From assembly GCA_002413395.1 (NCBI GenBank), contig DHWX01000123.1:4938-19119 (forward strand): DNA of 14,182 nt, written 5' to 3'. Made by a program: the position numbers and the translations under genes. Positions 1-6,964 of this stretch are shown in pieces. The notes beneath the pieces were generated by a model. That model was not told the origin of the DNA. It saw only the letters and a list, made by a program, of their open reading frames with translations, and searched no databases. Every line of letters starts with the position of its first letter. The first letter of the stretch is position 1. This stretch comes from Polaromonas sp. UBA5171. GTDB lineage: Bacteria; Pseudomonadota; Gammaproteobacteria; Burkholderiales; Burkholderiaceae_C.

Positions 1-195
1 CACAACGGCTACTTCAAGAGCCTTGAGGAAATCGTTCACTTCTACAACACCCGCGACGTATCAGGCGCCGGCTGGCCCGCGCCCGAGTATGCGGCCAACA
101 TGACCAGCGAGGTGGGCAATCTCGGTCTGACCCCGGCGGAGGAGGCGGCGATCGTCGCCTTCCTGAAGACGCTGAACGACACGAACTCCCCATAG
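1..195 (+). CDS. Di-haem cytochrome c peroxidase (MauG/CcpA type), C-terminal end only
   Basis: The window opens inside this gene; 64 codons and a TAG stop are visible. The peptide contains HNGYFKSLEEIVHFYNTRD, then WPAPEYAANM, and ends in a helix around EEAAIVAFLKTLND. This is the usual end of bacterial di-haem cytochrome c peroxidases, periplasmic enzymes that reduce H2O2 to water with electrons from small c-type cytochromes. Both CxxCH haem sites would lie upstream, outside the window, so neither the haems nor a signal peptide can be checked. The last residues (DTNSP) are unremarkable. Transposase-derived sequence begins about 2 bases after the stop, so the gene's natural downstream flank is lost and its last few codons may have been altered. 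Family assignment is fairly sure; the exact subfamily is not. Confidence 0.8.
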   Translation, partial: HNGYFKSLEEIVHFYNTRDVSGAGWPAPEYAANMTSEVGNLGLTPAEEAAIVAFLKTLNDTNSP

Positions 196-197
196 GT

Positions 198-543
198 GAG
201 TATGGGCCGTTTCACACCAATGTGATCGCTGCGACCGCCAGTGAAGCGCCGCATGTCTTGGACGGCCTGCTTTATCACGAAAGCAGTCTGGTTATACACG
301 AGCACTATACGGACACGGGTGGGTTCAGTGACCATGTCTTTGGAATTTGTCACTTGCTGGGCTTTCGCTTTGCGCCTCGCATTCTGGATCTCAAGGACAA
401 GCGGCTGTACACCATTGCCGGCGTGGATATCCCACCGGCGCTAGCGCCGCTCGTCGCTGGCCAAGTGAATCTAAAGGCGATCAGCGATTACTGGGAGGAA
501 ATTCTCCGACTTGCCACATCGATCAAAATTGGTACGGTTATCC
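198..543 (+). pseudogene. Tn3-family transposase fragment
   Basis: Reading in the frame of 198-200 (GAG) gives EYGPFHTNVIAATASEAPHV, then HYTDTGGFSDHVF, HLLGFRFAPRI and EEILRLATSIKIGTV. These are the conserved blocks around the second catalytic Asp (in DTGG) of Tn3-family DDE transposases. The full proteins are close to 1000 aa; only about 115 aa remain. The N-terminal part, the first catalytic Asp and the catalytic Glu region are all missing. Similarity stops abruptly after IKIGTV near 540, where IS91-like sequence takes over. No start codon or ribosome binding site belongs to it, and no terminal inverted repeat of a Tn3 element is visible. It is a dead remnant. Confidence 0.8.
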
Positions 544-675
544 CCGGCACGCGGGCCACCGCTGTGGGAGGACTGTGACGCGCAGGCGGATGATAGGGCG
601 CAAATCGAGCCGGACTGAGATCTGGCAGCGCAACCGGCACCCGACTACGAAGTAGATCAGCGCATCAACTGGTGA
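544..675 (+). pseudogene. IS91-like transposase, extreme C-terminal remnant with internal stop
   Basis: The frame starting at 544 reads PARGPPLWEDCDAQ, then QIEPD, an in-frame TGA at 616-618, DLAAQPAPDYEVDQRINW, and a TGA stop at 673-675. ARGPPLW followed by an acidic stretch, PDWDL.AQPAP and a final DQR..W is, from memory, the typical tail of a family of IS91-like (Y2-type) transposases. The internal stop sits exactly where Trp is expected, so a single TGG-to-TGA change would explain it. The fragment abuts the Tn3 remnant without a gap. Family recognition rests on motif memory and needs a database search. That this is dead sequence is clear from the truncation and the stop. Confidence 0.5.
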
Positions 676-775
676 CAGGGCGAAACGGCGATTCAGCTGC
701 GCTGCGGCGAAGCCCTGCGCCTGGCATTCCTCTTGCGCGGAAAATCACCCTTCTGGACAGCAAATTTTGGTGGGG

Positions 776-797
776 GCCCTGCCAGGCAGGGCGTTTT
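776..797 (+). terminator. GC-rich hairpin followed by GTTTT
   Basis: GCCCTGC (776-782) pairs perfectly with GCAGGGC (786-792) over a 3-base loop, followed by GTTTT (793-797). Read on the plus strand this looks like a short Rho-independent terminator, though no intact plus-strand gene precedes it. On the minus strand it lies about 65 bases past the stop of the MgtE-N/CBS gene but is followed by C-rich rather than T-rich sequence. The rest of 676-854 holds no gene I can recognise. Confidence 0.35.
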
Positions 798-854
798 CAT
801 GAAGATCGACGGCTGCTCAACGGTGCCATACTGCGGCTCAAGTGGTTGAAATGC

Positions 855-1670
855 CTATCCGTCTATCCGTGGCTTGATACCGTGAATATCCCTGAATGAA
901 ACAACCGCCAGCAAGACATTTTCATCGTCGGTCACCGGAATGGCGCGAAAAGCGTACCGATCAAACATGGCCATGGCGTCGCTCAGGGTGTCTTGCGGGT
1001 TCAAGCTGATGATGTTTTCGGTCATGATTTCTCCGAGTGTTTGGTCCGACTCTGCGGCCATCAGCTCTCTGAAATCAACAGTGCCTTCCAGGACCCTATG
1101 CTCATCGGTCACATAAACGTACATGATGACGTCGATGTCCCGGGCTATTTCATGGAAACGCTCAATAACATCCCCGACCAGCGCCGATTTGGACACATTC
1201 ATGAATTTCTGGGTAGAAAACAAAAGAATGTTCTCGTCGTGCTGATCAATAATTTTCTGTATTTTGATGGCGCGGTCCTTGTCCATCAACAGAAGTAACT
1301 CGTCAGCTTCGGAGGTCGGGAGCGCCGCCAGAATATCTGCTGCCTGCGCTGGACTCATGGCATTGATCAGTTGTGCGGCATGGCGTTTTTCTATGGCATG
1401 GATCAGTTCTCGCTGAACGCGGGGCTCCACTTCTTCCAGCGTATCGGAAGCGTGTTCAGTCTCAAGTTCCTGAAATACCGCCAAGCGCTGATCCCCTTCG
1501 AGTTCTTCAAGAATGTCAGCCAAATCAACCGGATGGATATCGCTAATGTTTTCCTTGAGCACACTGAGCTTGACGTGCCCCTTGAATGCCCCGATGTGCT
1601 CTGGTAAGGGCTGAACATACAGCCAGGAGACCGGTTGTCTCTTGCCTTTGCTCGGATATCCAGTTGGCAA
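855..1670 (-). CDS. MgtE-N and tandem CBS domain part of a frameshifted Mg2+-sensor-like gene
   Basis: This is the downstream reading frame of a gene whose first part is at 1543-2106. Real homology begins at PVSWLYVQPLPEHIG (about 1630). It continues with an MgtE N-domain superhelix of short acidic helical repeats (HPVDLADILEELEGDQRL, AQLINAMSPAQAADILAALP) and then a CBS pair (YVYVTDEHRVLEGTVDFREL; IMTENIISLNPQDTLSDAM to AIPVTDDENVLLAVVSFRDI). These are the cytosolic Mg2+-sensing modules of the MgtE channel, but the MgtE membrane domain is absent, so the product would be soluble. The frame's own first codon is TTG with no Shine-Dalgarno sequence, so independent translation is unlikely. Position last in an operon with an Nramp-like transporter suggests a metal- or nucleotide-responsive regulatory subunit; that role is inferred. 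Confidence 0.75.
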   Translation of the reverse strand: MPTGYPSKGKRQPVSWLYVQPLPEHIGAFKGHVKLSVLKENISDIHPVDLADILEELEGDQRLAVFQELETEHASDTLEEVEPRVQRELIHAIEKRHAAQLINAMSPAQAADILAALPTSEADELLLLMDKDRAIKIQKIIDQHDENILLFSTQKFMNVSKSALVGDVIERFHEIARDIDVIMYVYVTDEHRVLEGTVDFRELMAAESDQTLGEIMTENIISLNPQDTLSDAMAMFDRYAFRAIPVTDDENVLLAVVSFRDIHGIKPRIDG

Positions 1671-2106
1671 GCTTTTTCAGACCCATTCTGCGCAGCAGGC
1701 GCCGCCGGCTGAAATCAACCTCGCTGACATAGAGCTTGCCAGCCTGAAAATGCAGGCTGATGTCATAGACAATCTCCACCTCATGATCGTCCATGTCAAG
1801 AATTTTCTTGTCAAGAACGTGCGCGCGAAGTAGGATCGATCCTTCTGGTGGCACTCGCTCATACTCATGCGGGGCATTCACGTCAAAGACGATTTCTGTA
1901 TTTGAAATCAGGGTCAGTTTGTCCCACGGCAGCAACAGGGACGGATAGCCAAAGGAGCGACTGACAACAAAATGGCTGACCTCGGGCAGTTTCCCCGTTT
2001 CAACGATGACCATGTCGTCCAAACGGCCGATATGTTCGGTCTTCAGGTAAACCTTGCGACCAATGATTTCACTTAGAAAGAATTTGTGCTCAAGTAAGGT
2101 GATCAT
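1543..2106 (-). CDS. PRC-barrel part of the same frameshifted gene
   Basis: The ATG at 2106 overlaps the TGA of the preceding 62-aa gene (ATGA), with AGGACA as a possible ribosome binding site. Residues from about 12 to 155 look like two PRC-barrel-type beta units. The first is GRKVYLKTEHIGRLDDMVIV to EVSHFVV. The second is HVLDKKILDMDDHEVEIVYDI to KLYVSEVDFS. A basic helix follows (RRRLLRRMGLKKLANWI). After ISEQRQETT the frame runs into meaningless sequence (GLLAVCSALTRAHRG), while the other frame continues sensibly as VSWLYVQPLP. Removing one base in the run ACCGG (plus strand 1631-1634) would restore one protein of about 415 aa: PRC-barrel, MgtE-N, CBS-CBS. Either a real mutation or a sequencing error fits. 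PRC barrels usually mediate protein or RNA contacts, so this end may dock onto the transporter. Confidence 0.65.
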   Translation of the reverse strand: MITLLEHKFFLSEIIGRKVYLKTEHIGRLDDMVIVETGKLPEVSHFVVSRSFGYPSLLLPWDKLTLISNTEIVFDVNAPHEYERVPPEGSILLRAHVLDKKILDMDDHEVEIVYDISLHFQAGKLYVSEVDFSRRRLLRRMGLKKLANWISEQRQETTGLLAVCSALTRAHRGIQGARQAQCAQGKH

Positions 2107-2291
2107 TGGATTTGTCCTGCACTCAAGGTGACAACAAATTTGTAAATAATCAGACCGACGAGAAGCAATAGATAGACGCGCAAAGCCATCAGCGAAATTT
2201 TTACCAGGGGCGTCATTTCAATATGCGGCTTGCTGTAGCGATGGTTGATTTCCCGAATTTTCCTGACCAGGCGGTTGATGCTCGATGCCAT
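2103..2291 (-). CDS. Small single-span membrane protein in the Nramp-like operon
   Basis: This is a 62-aa protein. The first ~30 residues are polar and strongly basic (INRLVRKIREINHRYSKPHIE). They are followed by one hydrophobic span of about 25 residues (LMALRVYLLLLVGLIIYKFVV) and a short tail. By the positive-inside rule the N-terminus should be cytosolic. It starts with ATG at 2291 behind a good GGAG ribosome binding site, 15 bases after the transporter stop, and its TGA overlaps the ATG of the next gene. This tight spacing supports co-translation and makes it a real gene. I do not recognise a family. Lying between a transporter and a soluble sensor, it could be a small accessory subunit or an anchor, but that is inference from position only. 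Confidence 0.7.
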   Translation of the reverse strand: MASSINRLVRKIREINHRYSKPHIEMTPLVKISLMALRVYLLLLVGLIIYKFVVTLSAGQIQ

Positions 2292-2306
2292 TTTGATTTG
2301 CTCCGG

Positions 2307-3575
2307 TCAATTAAACAGCTTGGGGAACATGACGCTAACCCCATACAGCGTGGACAAAATCACAATGGCGATGACGATAAAGCCACCGATCAAGTTTTCC
2401 GTCAAGCTGTTGCAGTATTCGCCCATGTGCTTCTTGTCGTTGAGCAGCAATATCAGGAACACCAGGGCGGCGGGCAGCAAAGTGACGGCCACGACCTGAA
2501 CGAACAGTGTGATGAGCACCAGCGGCGCACCCGGAATCAACACCACCAGACCGGCCGTAATCAGAGTAAAGAAGTAAGTGATGTAGAACCAGGGCGCTTC
2601 CTTGATTTTTTGATTGAGGGAGTGCGCCCAGCCAAAGATTTCGCCGAAAGCCCAGGAGCTCGCCAGTGAAATGCAGATGGCACCCAGCAGGCCAGCATCA
2701 AATAAGCCAATGGCCATGAAGGTTCCAACGTAATGGTTGGTATTCATCAGCAGCGACGCCGCTTGCGCCGCGTCGTCAATAGCAACGCCCTTCAAGACAG
2801 CACCCGTCAAAATAACGATGAAAACGGCAACGACTACGGTAAATATCGAACCTACGAGCGTGTCGAATTTGCCCCACGGAATGTCTTTTTCCAGCATGCC
2901 TTTATCGACCACCGCGCTTTGCTGAAAGAACAGCATCCACGGCGCAATGGTGGTGCCAATGTTGGCCATCAGAATGAAAAACAGCTCTCCATTGAAACCG
3001 CCAGGGAAATTCGGGATCAAACCATCTTTGAAAATATCCGAGACCGACGGATGCACCATGAATGCGGCCGGGATGTAGATCAGATTCAAGGTGCAAAACA
3101 GCAGCGCTATTTTTTCCCAGGTCCAATAGCGCCCGTTGATCACGATGATCCCCATCAGGGTGACGACGCCAGCCACGGTGATCCAGGGCGCAACGCCGAA
3201 GATACTCAACGCGGATGTCATGCCAATGAATTCGGTGACCAGCGTCAGCCAGTCGACAATCATCAGGTCGATGAGCGAAAACCAACCCCAAAAGGCACCG
3301 AAGCCGTCGAAAATGGCTTCCGCATGACCGCGCTTGGTGACTGCCCCCAGGCGCACAGTCATTTCCTGCACGTAGTAGGCAACGGGAATCAAAATCAGCA
3401 GAAACCAGATCAGGTTGAAGCCATACTTGGCACCGGTAGCTGCGTAGGTGGTAATGCCTCCCGCGTCGTTGTCTGCCACCATCACGACCAGGCCTGGACC
3501 AGCAATGACGAGATAAAGCCGAATAGCTTTCCAATATTTGCGCAGCTTGTAGTAGAGCCTGGAAAATAAATCCAT
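2307..3575 (-). CDS. Nramp-like divalent metal transporter with altered metal-site motifs
   Basis: This 422-aa integral membrane protein has about 11 hydrophobic spans and the Nramp fold signatures. Helix 1 carries GPGLVVMVADNDAGGITTY (Asp37), helix 6 carries MANIGTTIAPWMLFFQQS (residues 211-213 APW), and later comes EMTVRLGAVT. In proton-coupled Mn2+/Fe2+ Nramp (MntH) proteins the metal is held by DPGN in helix 1 and MPH in helix 6. Here these read DAGG and APW, so the binding Asn, Met and His are replaced. The Met is known to favour transition metals over Mg2+/Ca2+, and Nramp-related Mg2+ transporters lack it. With an MgtE-N/CBS gene downstream and a divergent mgtA, Mg2+ is the most likely substrate (inference). 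I chose the ATG at 3575; an upstream TTG at 3593 would add 6 residues, and neither has a strong ribosome binding site. Confidence 0.85.
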   Translation of the reverse strand: MDLFSRLYYKLRKYWKAIRLYLVIAGPGLVVMVADNDAGGITTYAATGAKYGFNLIWFLLILIPVAYYVQEMTVRLGAVTKRGHAEAIFDGFGAFWGWFSLIDLMIVDWLTLVTEFIGMTSALSIFGVAPWITVAGVVTLMGIIVINGRYWTWEKIALLFCTLNLIYIPAAFMVHPSVSDIFKDGLIPNFPGGFNGELFFILMANIGTTIAPWMLFFQQSAVVDKGMLEKDIPWGKFDTLVGSIFTVVVAVFIVILTGAVLKGVAIDDAAQAASLLMNTNHYVGTFMAIGLFDAGLLGAICISLASSWAFGEIFGWAHSLNQKIKEAPWFYITYFFTLITAGLVVLIPGAPLVLITLFVQVVAVTLLPAALVFLILLLNDKKHMGEYCNSLTENLIGGFIVIAIVILSTLYGVSVMFPKLFN

Positions 3576-3942
3576 CTTGATACCAGTTTTCAAAAATGAC
3601 AGTAAGCTTCGAAAATTCCAATGATGGGCACTAGCGTGCGATCAGCGTTTCAAGACCGATTTCGGGGGATCTTTGAAGAGCTTTCGCCGTTCAATTGTTG
3701 TTCCGTGGCGATAAATTGGTGCCTTCAACAACACCCGGTTTGTAGAATATCAGGTCACGATTGAATTTTCATGTCAGGATGCGACCATGGGTCGATTGTG
3801 CGAGCTTTAAAGAACGATGTTAATGAGTTCGAATTTTTAGCTTTGGAATTCATAGAAGTGTCCATACTGTAGGAAGTAAGCTCCCAGGTCCCAACAACCA
3901 TGCGTCGTTCTGCCAAAAGTTCAACCTGCTTACGAGGTCTGC
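3576..3942. promoter_or_regulatory. Divergent intergenic region between the Nramp-like operon and mgtA
   Basis: These 367 bases are AT-richer than the flanks and must hold the promoters for both directions. I see no convincing consensus sigma-70 pair on either strand. The best on the plus strand is TTGTGC at 3796-3801, 17 bases before GTTAAT at 3819-3824, and it is weak. A short inverted repeat, CGACC-ATG-GGTCG (3782-3794), could be an operator half-pair or a small hairpin. mgtA has a ribosome binding site GAGG at 3934-3937. I could not recognise an M-box or other Mg2+ riboswitch by eye, but the leader upstream of mgtA is long enough for an RNA control element. Confidence 0.4.
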
Positions 3943-6621
3943 ATGGCTAAAATCTCGACCGCTGTTCTGCCCAAAAGTTGGCATGCAGCCGCTCTCGCGA
4001 ATCGGTCAACGATTCATGTGTCACCGGTTCTGGTGGAGACAGCGACGATGGACGCGGCGTCCGTTTACACGCGTCTAAATACTCGCGCTGAAGGATTGTC
4101 TGCCCAAGAGGTCCAATCACGTTTGGCTCAGTACGGTCCGAACGTACTCGCGAAAGATCAGCGGGCCGGGCTGGGCAAACTTCTCTGGCATGCGTTGCGT
4201 AACCCCCTGGTGATCTTGTTGGCCGTGCTCGCAACGATTTCGGGGGCGACCGGAGATGCCAGGGCTGCCATCCTGATGCTGGTCATGATTGTTCTAAGCG
4301 TTGGGTTAAGGCTTTTTCAGGAGGCCAAGGCCGATAGTGCGGCAGCCAAACTTAGAGCTATGATTTCCGTGACGGCCACCGTGGTTCGCAACGGACCGCC
4401 ACAGGAAATCGCGATCGCACATCTGGTACCAGGCGATATTGTCCAGCTGTCCGCCGGCGACATGATCCCCGCTGATGTCCGCATCATCCAGGCCAAGGAT
4501 CTGTTTGTAAGCCAGGGGTCTCTCACCGGCGAAAGCTTCCCGGTCGAAAAGCATGAAGTTGAAAGGAATGCCGGGGCAGCTGCAAGCATGCCGGTCGAGC
4601 TGACGAGCATCGCCTTCCTTGGCACCAGCATCGAGAGTGGTTCGGCCAGCGCAGTCGTCGCTGCAACGGGCAGTGACACCTACCTGGGCGGCATGGCGGA
4701 GTCCATCCAGGAGCAGCACCCTGAGACCGCCTTTGACAGGGGCGTTGCCCGTTTCACCTGGCTCATGCTTCGTTTGATACTGGTCATGGTGCCGCTCGTG
4801 TTTGTTGTCAACGGCCTGACCAAGGGTGATTGGGGTCAGGCTTTCTTTTTTGCCCTTGCAGTCGCAGTCGGTTTGACGCCAGAGATGTTGCCGATGATCA
4901 TCACGGTGTGCCTGTCCAAGGGCGCCGTCGCCATGGGGCGCAAGAAAGTGATCGTCAAGCGGATCGAAGCAATTCAGAATCTGGGCGCCATGGACGTGCT
5001 GTGTACCGACAAGACCGGCACACTGACGATGGACCATGTCATTCTCGAGCGCCACTGCAATGTGATCCTGCGCGAAGATGAGGGCGTGCTGGCGCTAGCC
5101 TACATTAACAGCCACTTCCAGACGGGTCTGAAGAATGTTCTGGACCGGGCGGTGCTCGCGCATGCCGAGACCCACGCGAACGCCAAGATTCCGGACCACG
5201 CCAAGGTGGACGAGATTCCCTTCGATTTCCAGCGTCGCATCATGTCGGTCGTGGTGCGCACGCCCGAAGGCAAGGACTGCATCATTTCCAAAGGTGCCCC
5301 GGAAGCGATTTTCCCGAAGTGTGCGAGCTTTGACCTCGACGGCAAGCTCTTCCCGATGGACCACCAGCATATCGAGGATCTGAAGAAGGAGTATGAACGG
5401 CTGAGCGCTGATGGTTTCCGCGTGCTGGCCATCGCCAGCAAGGACGTTGAGCCGCGCGGGGTTGTTGCGGGTGACGCAACCCCCTACAGCAAGGCTGATG
5501 AGTGCGACCTGATCTTGCGGGGCTACGTGGCCTTCCTCGACCCACCCAAAGACTCCGCCCGTGCCGCAATCAAGGCGCTGGAAGAGCATGGTGTGTCCGT
5601 CAAAGTAGTGACCGGTGACAATGACCTGGTAGCCCGCAAGATTTGCACCGAGGTCGGACTGGCAACCGAGTTCGTTCTACTGGGGGACGAAGTCGAGAAG
5701 ATGAGCGACATGGAACTCGCCGATGCCGCCGGAAAAACCACATTGTTTGCCCGTGTCTCACCAGCGCACAAGCAAAGAATCATCAAGGCGCTGCAATCCA
5801 GACGGCATACCGTTGGCTTCATGGGCGACGGCATCAATGACGCCCCGGCGCTCCATAGTGCCGATGTGGGCATCAGCGTGGACAGCGCCGTGGACATCGC
5901 CAAGGAATCTGCCGACATCATTCTTCTGCAAAAGTCGCTGCTTGTGCTCGACGAAGGTGTGATGGAAGGGCGCAAGGTTTTTGCGAACATTGTCAAATAT
6001 GTCCGCATGGGTGGTTCGAGCAACTTCGGCAATATGTTCAGCGTATTGGGTGCCAGCATCTTCGTGCCATTTCTTCCAATGCTGCCAATTCAGATACTGG
6101 TCAACAACCTTCTCTACGATATCAGCCAGACCGCCATCCCTACGGATGCAGTGGATGCAGAGGCGATTGCGCTGCCACGTCAGTGGGACCTCAAGGAACT
6201 CACACGGTTTGTTGTTTTGATAGGCCCATGCTCTTCTGTATTTGACTACACGACCTACTTCGTGATGCTGTACGTTTTCAACTGCTGGGACACATCTACA
6301 CCGCAAGTCGCTTCACTGAGTGCAAGCCTTTTCCAAACGGGTTGGTTTGTCGAAAGTTTGCTGACACAGACGCTCATTATTCACGTGATCAGAACTAACA
6401 AAATTCCGTTTTTTCAGAGTCGATCATCCTTCCCCGTGATGGTGATTACTCTGCTCATCGTAGCTGTTGGGATCGCGCTGCCTTTCTCACCGCTGGGGCG
6501 CTATTTGGGGTTTTCTGTCTTGCCGGTTCTTTACTGGCCGATTTTGGCAGTGACACTCTTGGCCTACGTGCTGCTGACCCAGGGCGTGAAGATGTGGCTT
6601 CTTCGTCGCAAGTGGATCTAA
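3943..6621 (+). CDS. mgtA: Magnesium-translocating P-type ATPase (MgtA/MgtB, P3B)
   Basis: This complete 892-aa protein (E. coli MgtA is about 898 aa) hydrolyses ATP to import Mg2+ across the inner membrane. All P-type landmarks are intact. The actuator-domain TGES is at 195-198, and the helix-4 motif is TPEMLP. The phosphorylation motif DKTGTLT is at 356-362, with Asp356 the phosphorylated residue. The nucleotide-domain motif KGAPEAIF, TGDN at 557-560 and the hinge GDGINDAP at 628-635 follow. The C-terminal membrane part carries the MgtA-typical NNLLYDISQTAIPTD and FQTGWFVESLLTQTLIIHVI. The ATG at 3943 has GAGG five bases upstream. It is divergent from the Nramp-like operon, so both probably answer to Mg2+ limitation. 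Plasma-membrane proton pumps (P3A) share the class but lack these C-terminal motifs. Confidence 0.95.
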   Translation: MAKISTAVLPKSWHAAALANRSTIHVSPVLVETATMDAASVYTRLNTRAEGLSAQEVQSRLAQYGPNVLAKDQRAGLGKLLWHALRNPLVILLAVLATISGATGDARAAILMLVMIVLSVGLRLFQEAKADSAAAKLRAMISVTATVVRNGPPQEIAIAHLVPGDIVQLSAGDMIPADVRIIQAKDLFVSQGSLTGESFPVEKHEVERNAGAAASMPVELTSIAFLGTSIESGSASAVVAATGSDTYLGGMAESIQEQHPETAFDRGVARFTWLMLRLILVMVPLVFVVNGLTKGDWGQAFFFALAVAVGLTPEMLPMIITVCLSKGAVAMGRKKVIVKRIEAIQNLGAMDVLCTDKTGTLTMDHVILERHCNVILREDEGVLALAYINSHFQTGLKNVLDRAVLAHAETHANAKIPDHAKVDEIPFDFQRRIMSVVVRTPEGKDCIISKGAPEAIFPKCASFDLDGKLFPMDHQHIEDLKKEYERLSADGFRVLAIASKDVEPRGVVAGDATPYSKADECDLILRGYVAFLDPPKDSARAAIKALEEHGVSVKVVTGDNDLVARKICTEVGLATEFVLLGDEVEKMSDMELADAAGKTTLFARVSPAHKQRIIKALQSRRHTVGFMGDGINDAPALHSADVGISVDSAVDIAKESADIILLQKSLLVLDEGVMEGRKVFANIVKYVRMGGSSNFGNMFSVLGASIFVPFLPMLPIQILVNNLLYDISQTAIPTDAVDAEAIALPRQWDLKELTRFVVLIGPCSSVFDYTTYFVMLYVFNCWDTSTPQVASLSASLFQTGWFVESLLTQTLIIHVIRTNKIPFFQSRSSFPVMVITLLIVAVGIALPFSPLGRYLGFSVLPVLYWPILAVTLLAYVLLTQGVKMWLLRRKWI

Positions 6622-6622
6622 G

Positions 6623-6639
6623 AGCCTGGTCGCCAGGCT
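6623..6639 (+). terminator. Hairpin just after mgtA
   Basis: AGCCTGG (6623-6629) pairs with CCAGGCT (6633-6639) over a TCG loop, starting 1 base after the mgtA stop. The following TTGGCAGCTTTCTTG is only moderately T-rich, so termination may be weak. Position directly behind mgtA supports the call. Confidence 0.45.
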
Positions 6640-6709
6640 TGGCAGCTTTCTTGTGCGAACGTGCGATGGTCAGCCCGGAGTCAAGACCATCTGGCTGGGC
6701 ATGCAGCGC
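6638..6709 (+). pseudogene. IS4-type transposase, short C-terminal remnant
   Basis: The frame of 6638 reads LGSFLVRTCDGQPGVKTIWL then GMQRI. This matches the C-terminal stretch of many IS4-family transposases (LGG.LGR.SDGEPGVKTIWL followed by GLQRV, from memory). Only about 24 residues remain. The sequence then passes without a stop into P-type ATPase-like sequence, so this is a deletion or recombination scar. No terminal repeat is visible. Confidence 0.5.
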
Positions 6710-6964
6710 ATTCTTACCGCCCAGGAACTGCGTGCGAAACGTGCACTCGACCGTCTGGTGATACTGAGCCAGACGCGGGCTGGTAGTGCGCTCCGGGAGT
6801 GCGATCGATATCGCGGCGTCCGGGGTAGTTCTGGCGAACATCTTCGTGCTTGCTGCGGGCGATCAGGTGCTGGTCGACGCCCTTGGCTTTCGGCCGACAA
6901 ACTCGAACTTGACGAGTCGCTGCTAAGCGGCGAGGTCGGCCCCGTGCCCAAGCACGCGGATGAC
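6710..6964 (+). pseudogene. P-type cation ATPase, actuator-domain remnant with two frameshifts
   Basis: Three reading-frame segments line up into one piece of a P-type ATPase. The first, LTAQELRAKRALDRLVILSQ, ends near 6780. The next frame gives VVRSGSAIDIAASGVV, then FVLAAGDQVLVDA (6780 to about 6885). The original frame resumes as LSADKLELDESLLSGEVGPV with PKHADD (about 6884-6964). This is the region between the second membrane helix and the TGES loop; here TGE reads SGE. The two frameshifts cancel in phase. The pattern resembles CtpE-like cation ATPases rather than MgtA. All remaining domains are missing, so it is non-functional and not a duplicate of the intact neighbour. Confidence 0.6.

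Noticed and set aside
2733..3569. Long open frame (278 codons) on the plus strand antisense to the Nramp-like gene
   Set aside because: Its product is polar, rich in Asp, His and Gln and resembles no family; it mirrors the codon pattern of the real membrane protein gene on the other strand.
3576..3593. TTG at 3593 as the start of the Nramp-like protein
   Set aside because: It adds only six residues, has no ribosome binding site, and an ATG in frame at 3575 fits the usual N-terminus.
3594..3942. Mg2+ riboswitch (M-box) or consensus promoters upstream of mgtA
   Set aside because: No recognisable M-box elements and no strong -35/-10 pair by eye; a covariance-model search of this interval would decide.
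4306..5055. Open frame of 249 codons antisense to mgtA
   Set aside because: mgtA is complete with all catalytic motifs on the plus strand; the antisense product has no recognisable domain.
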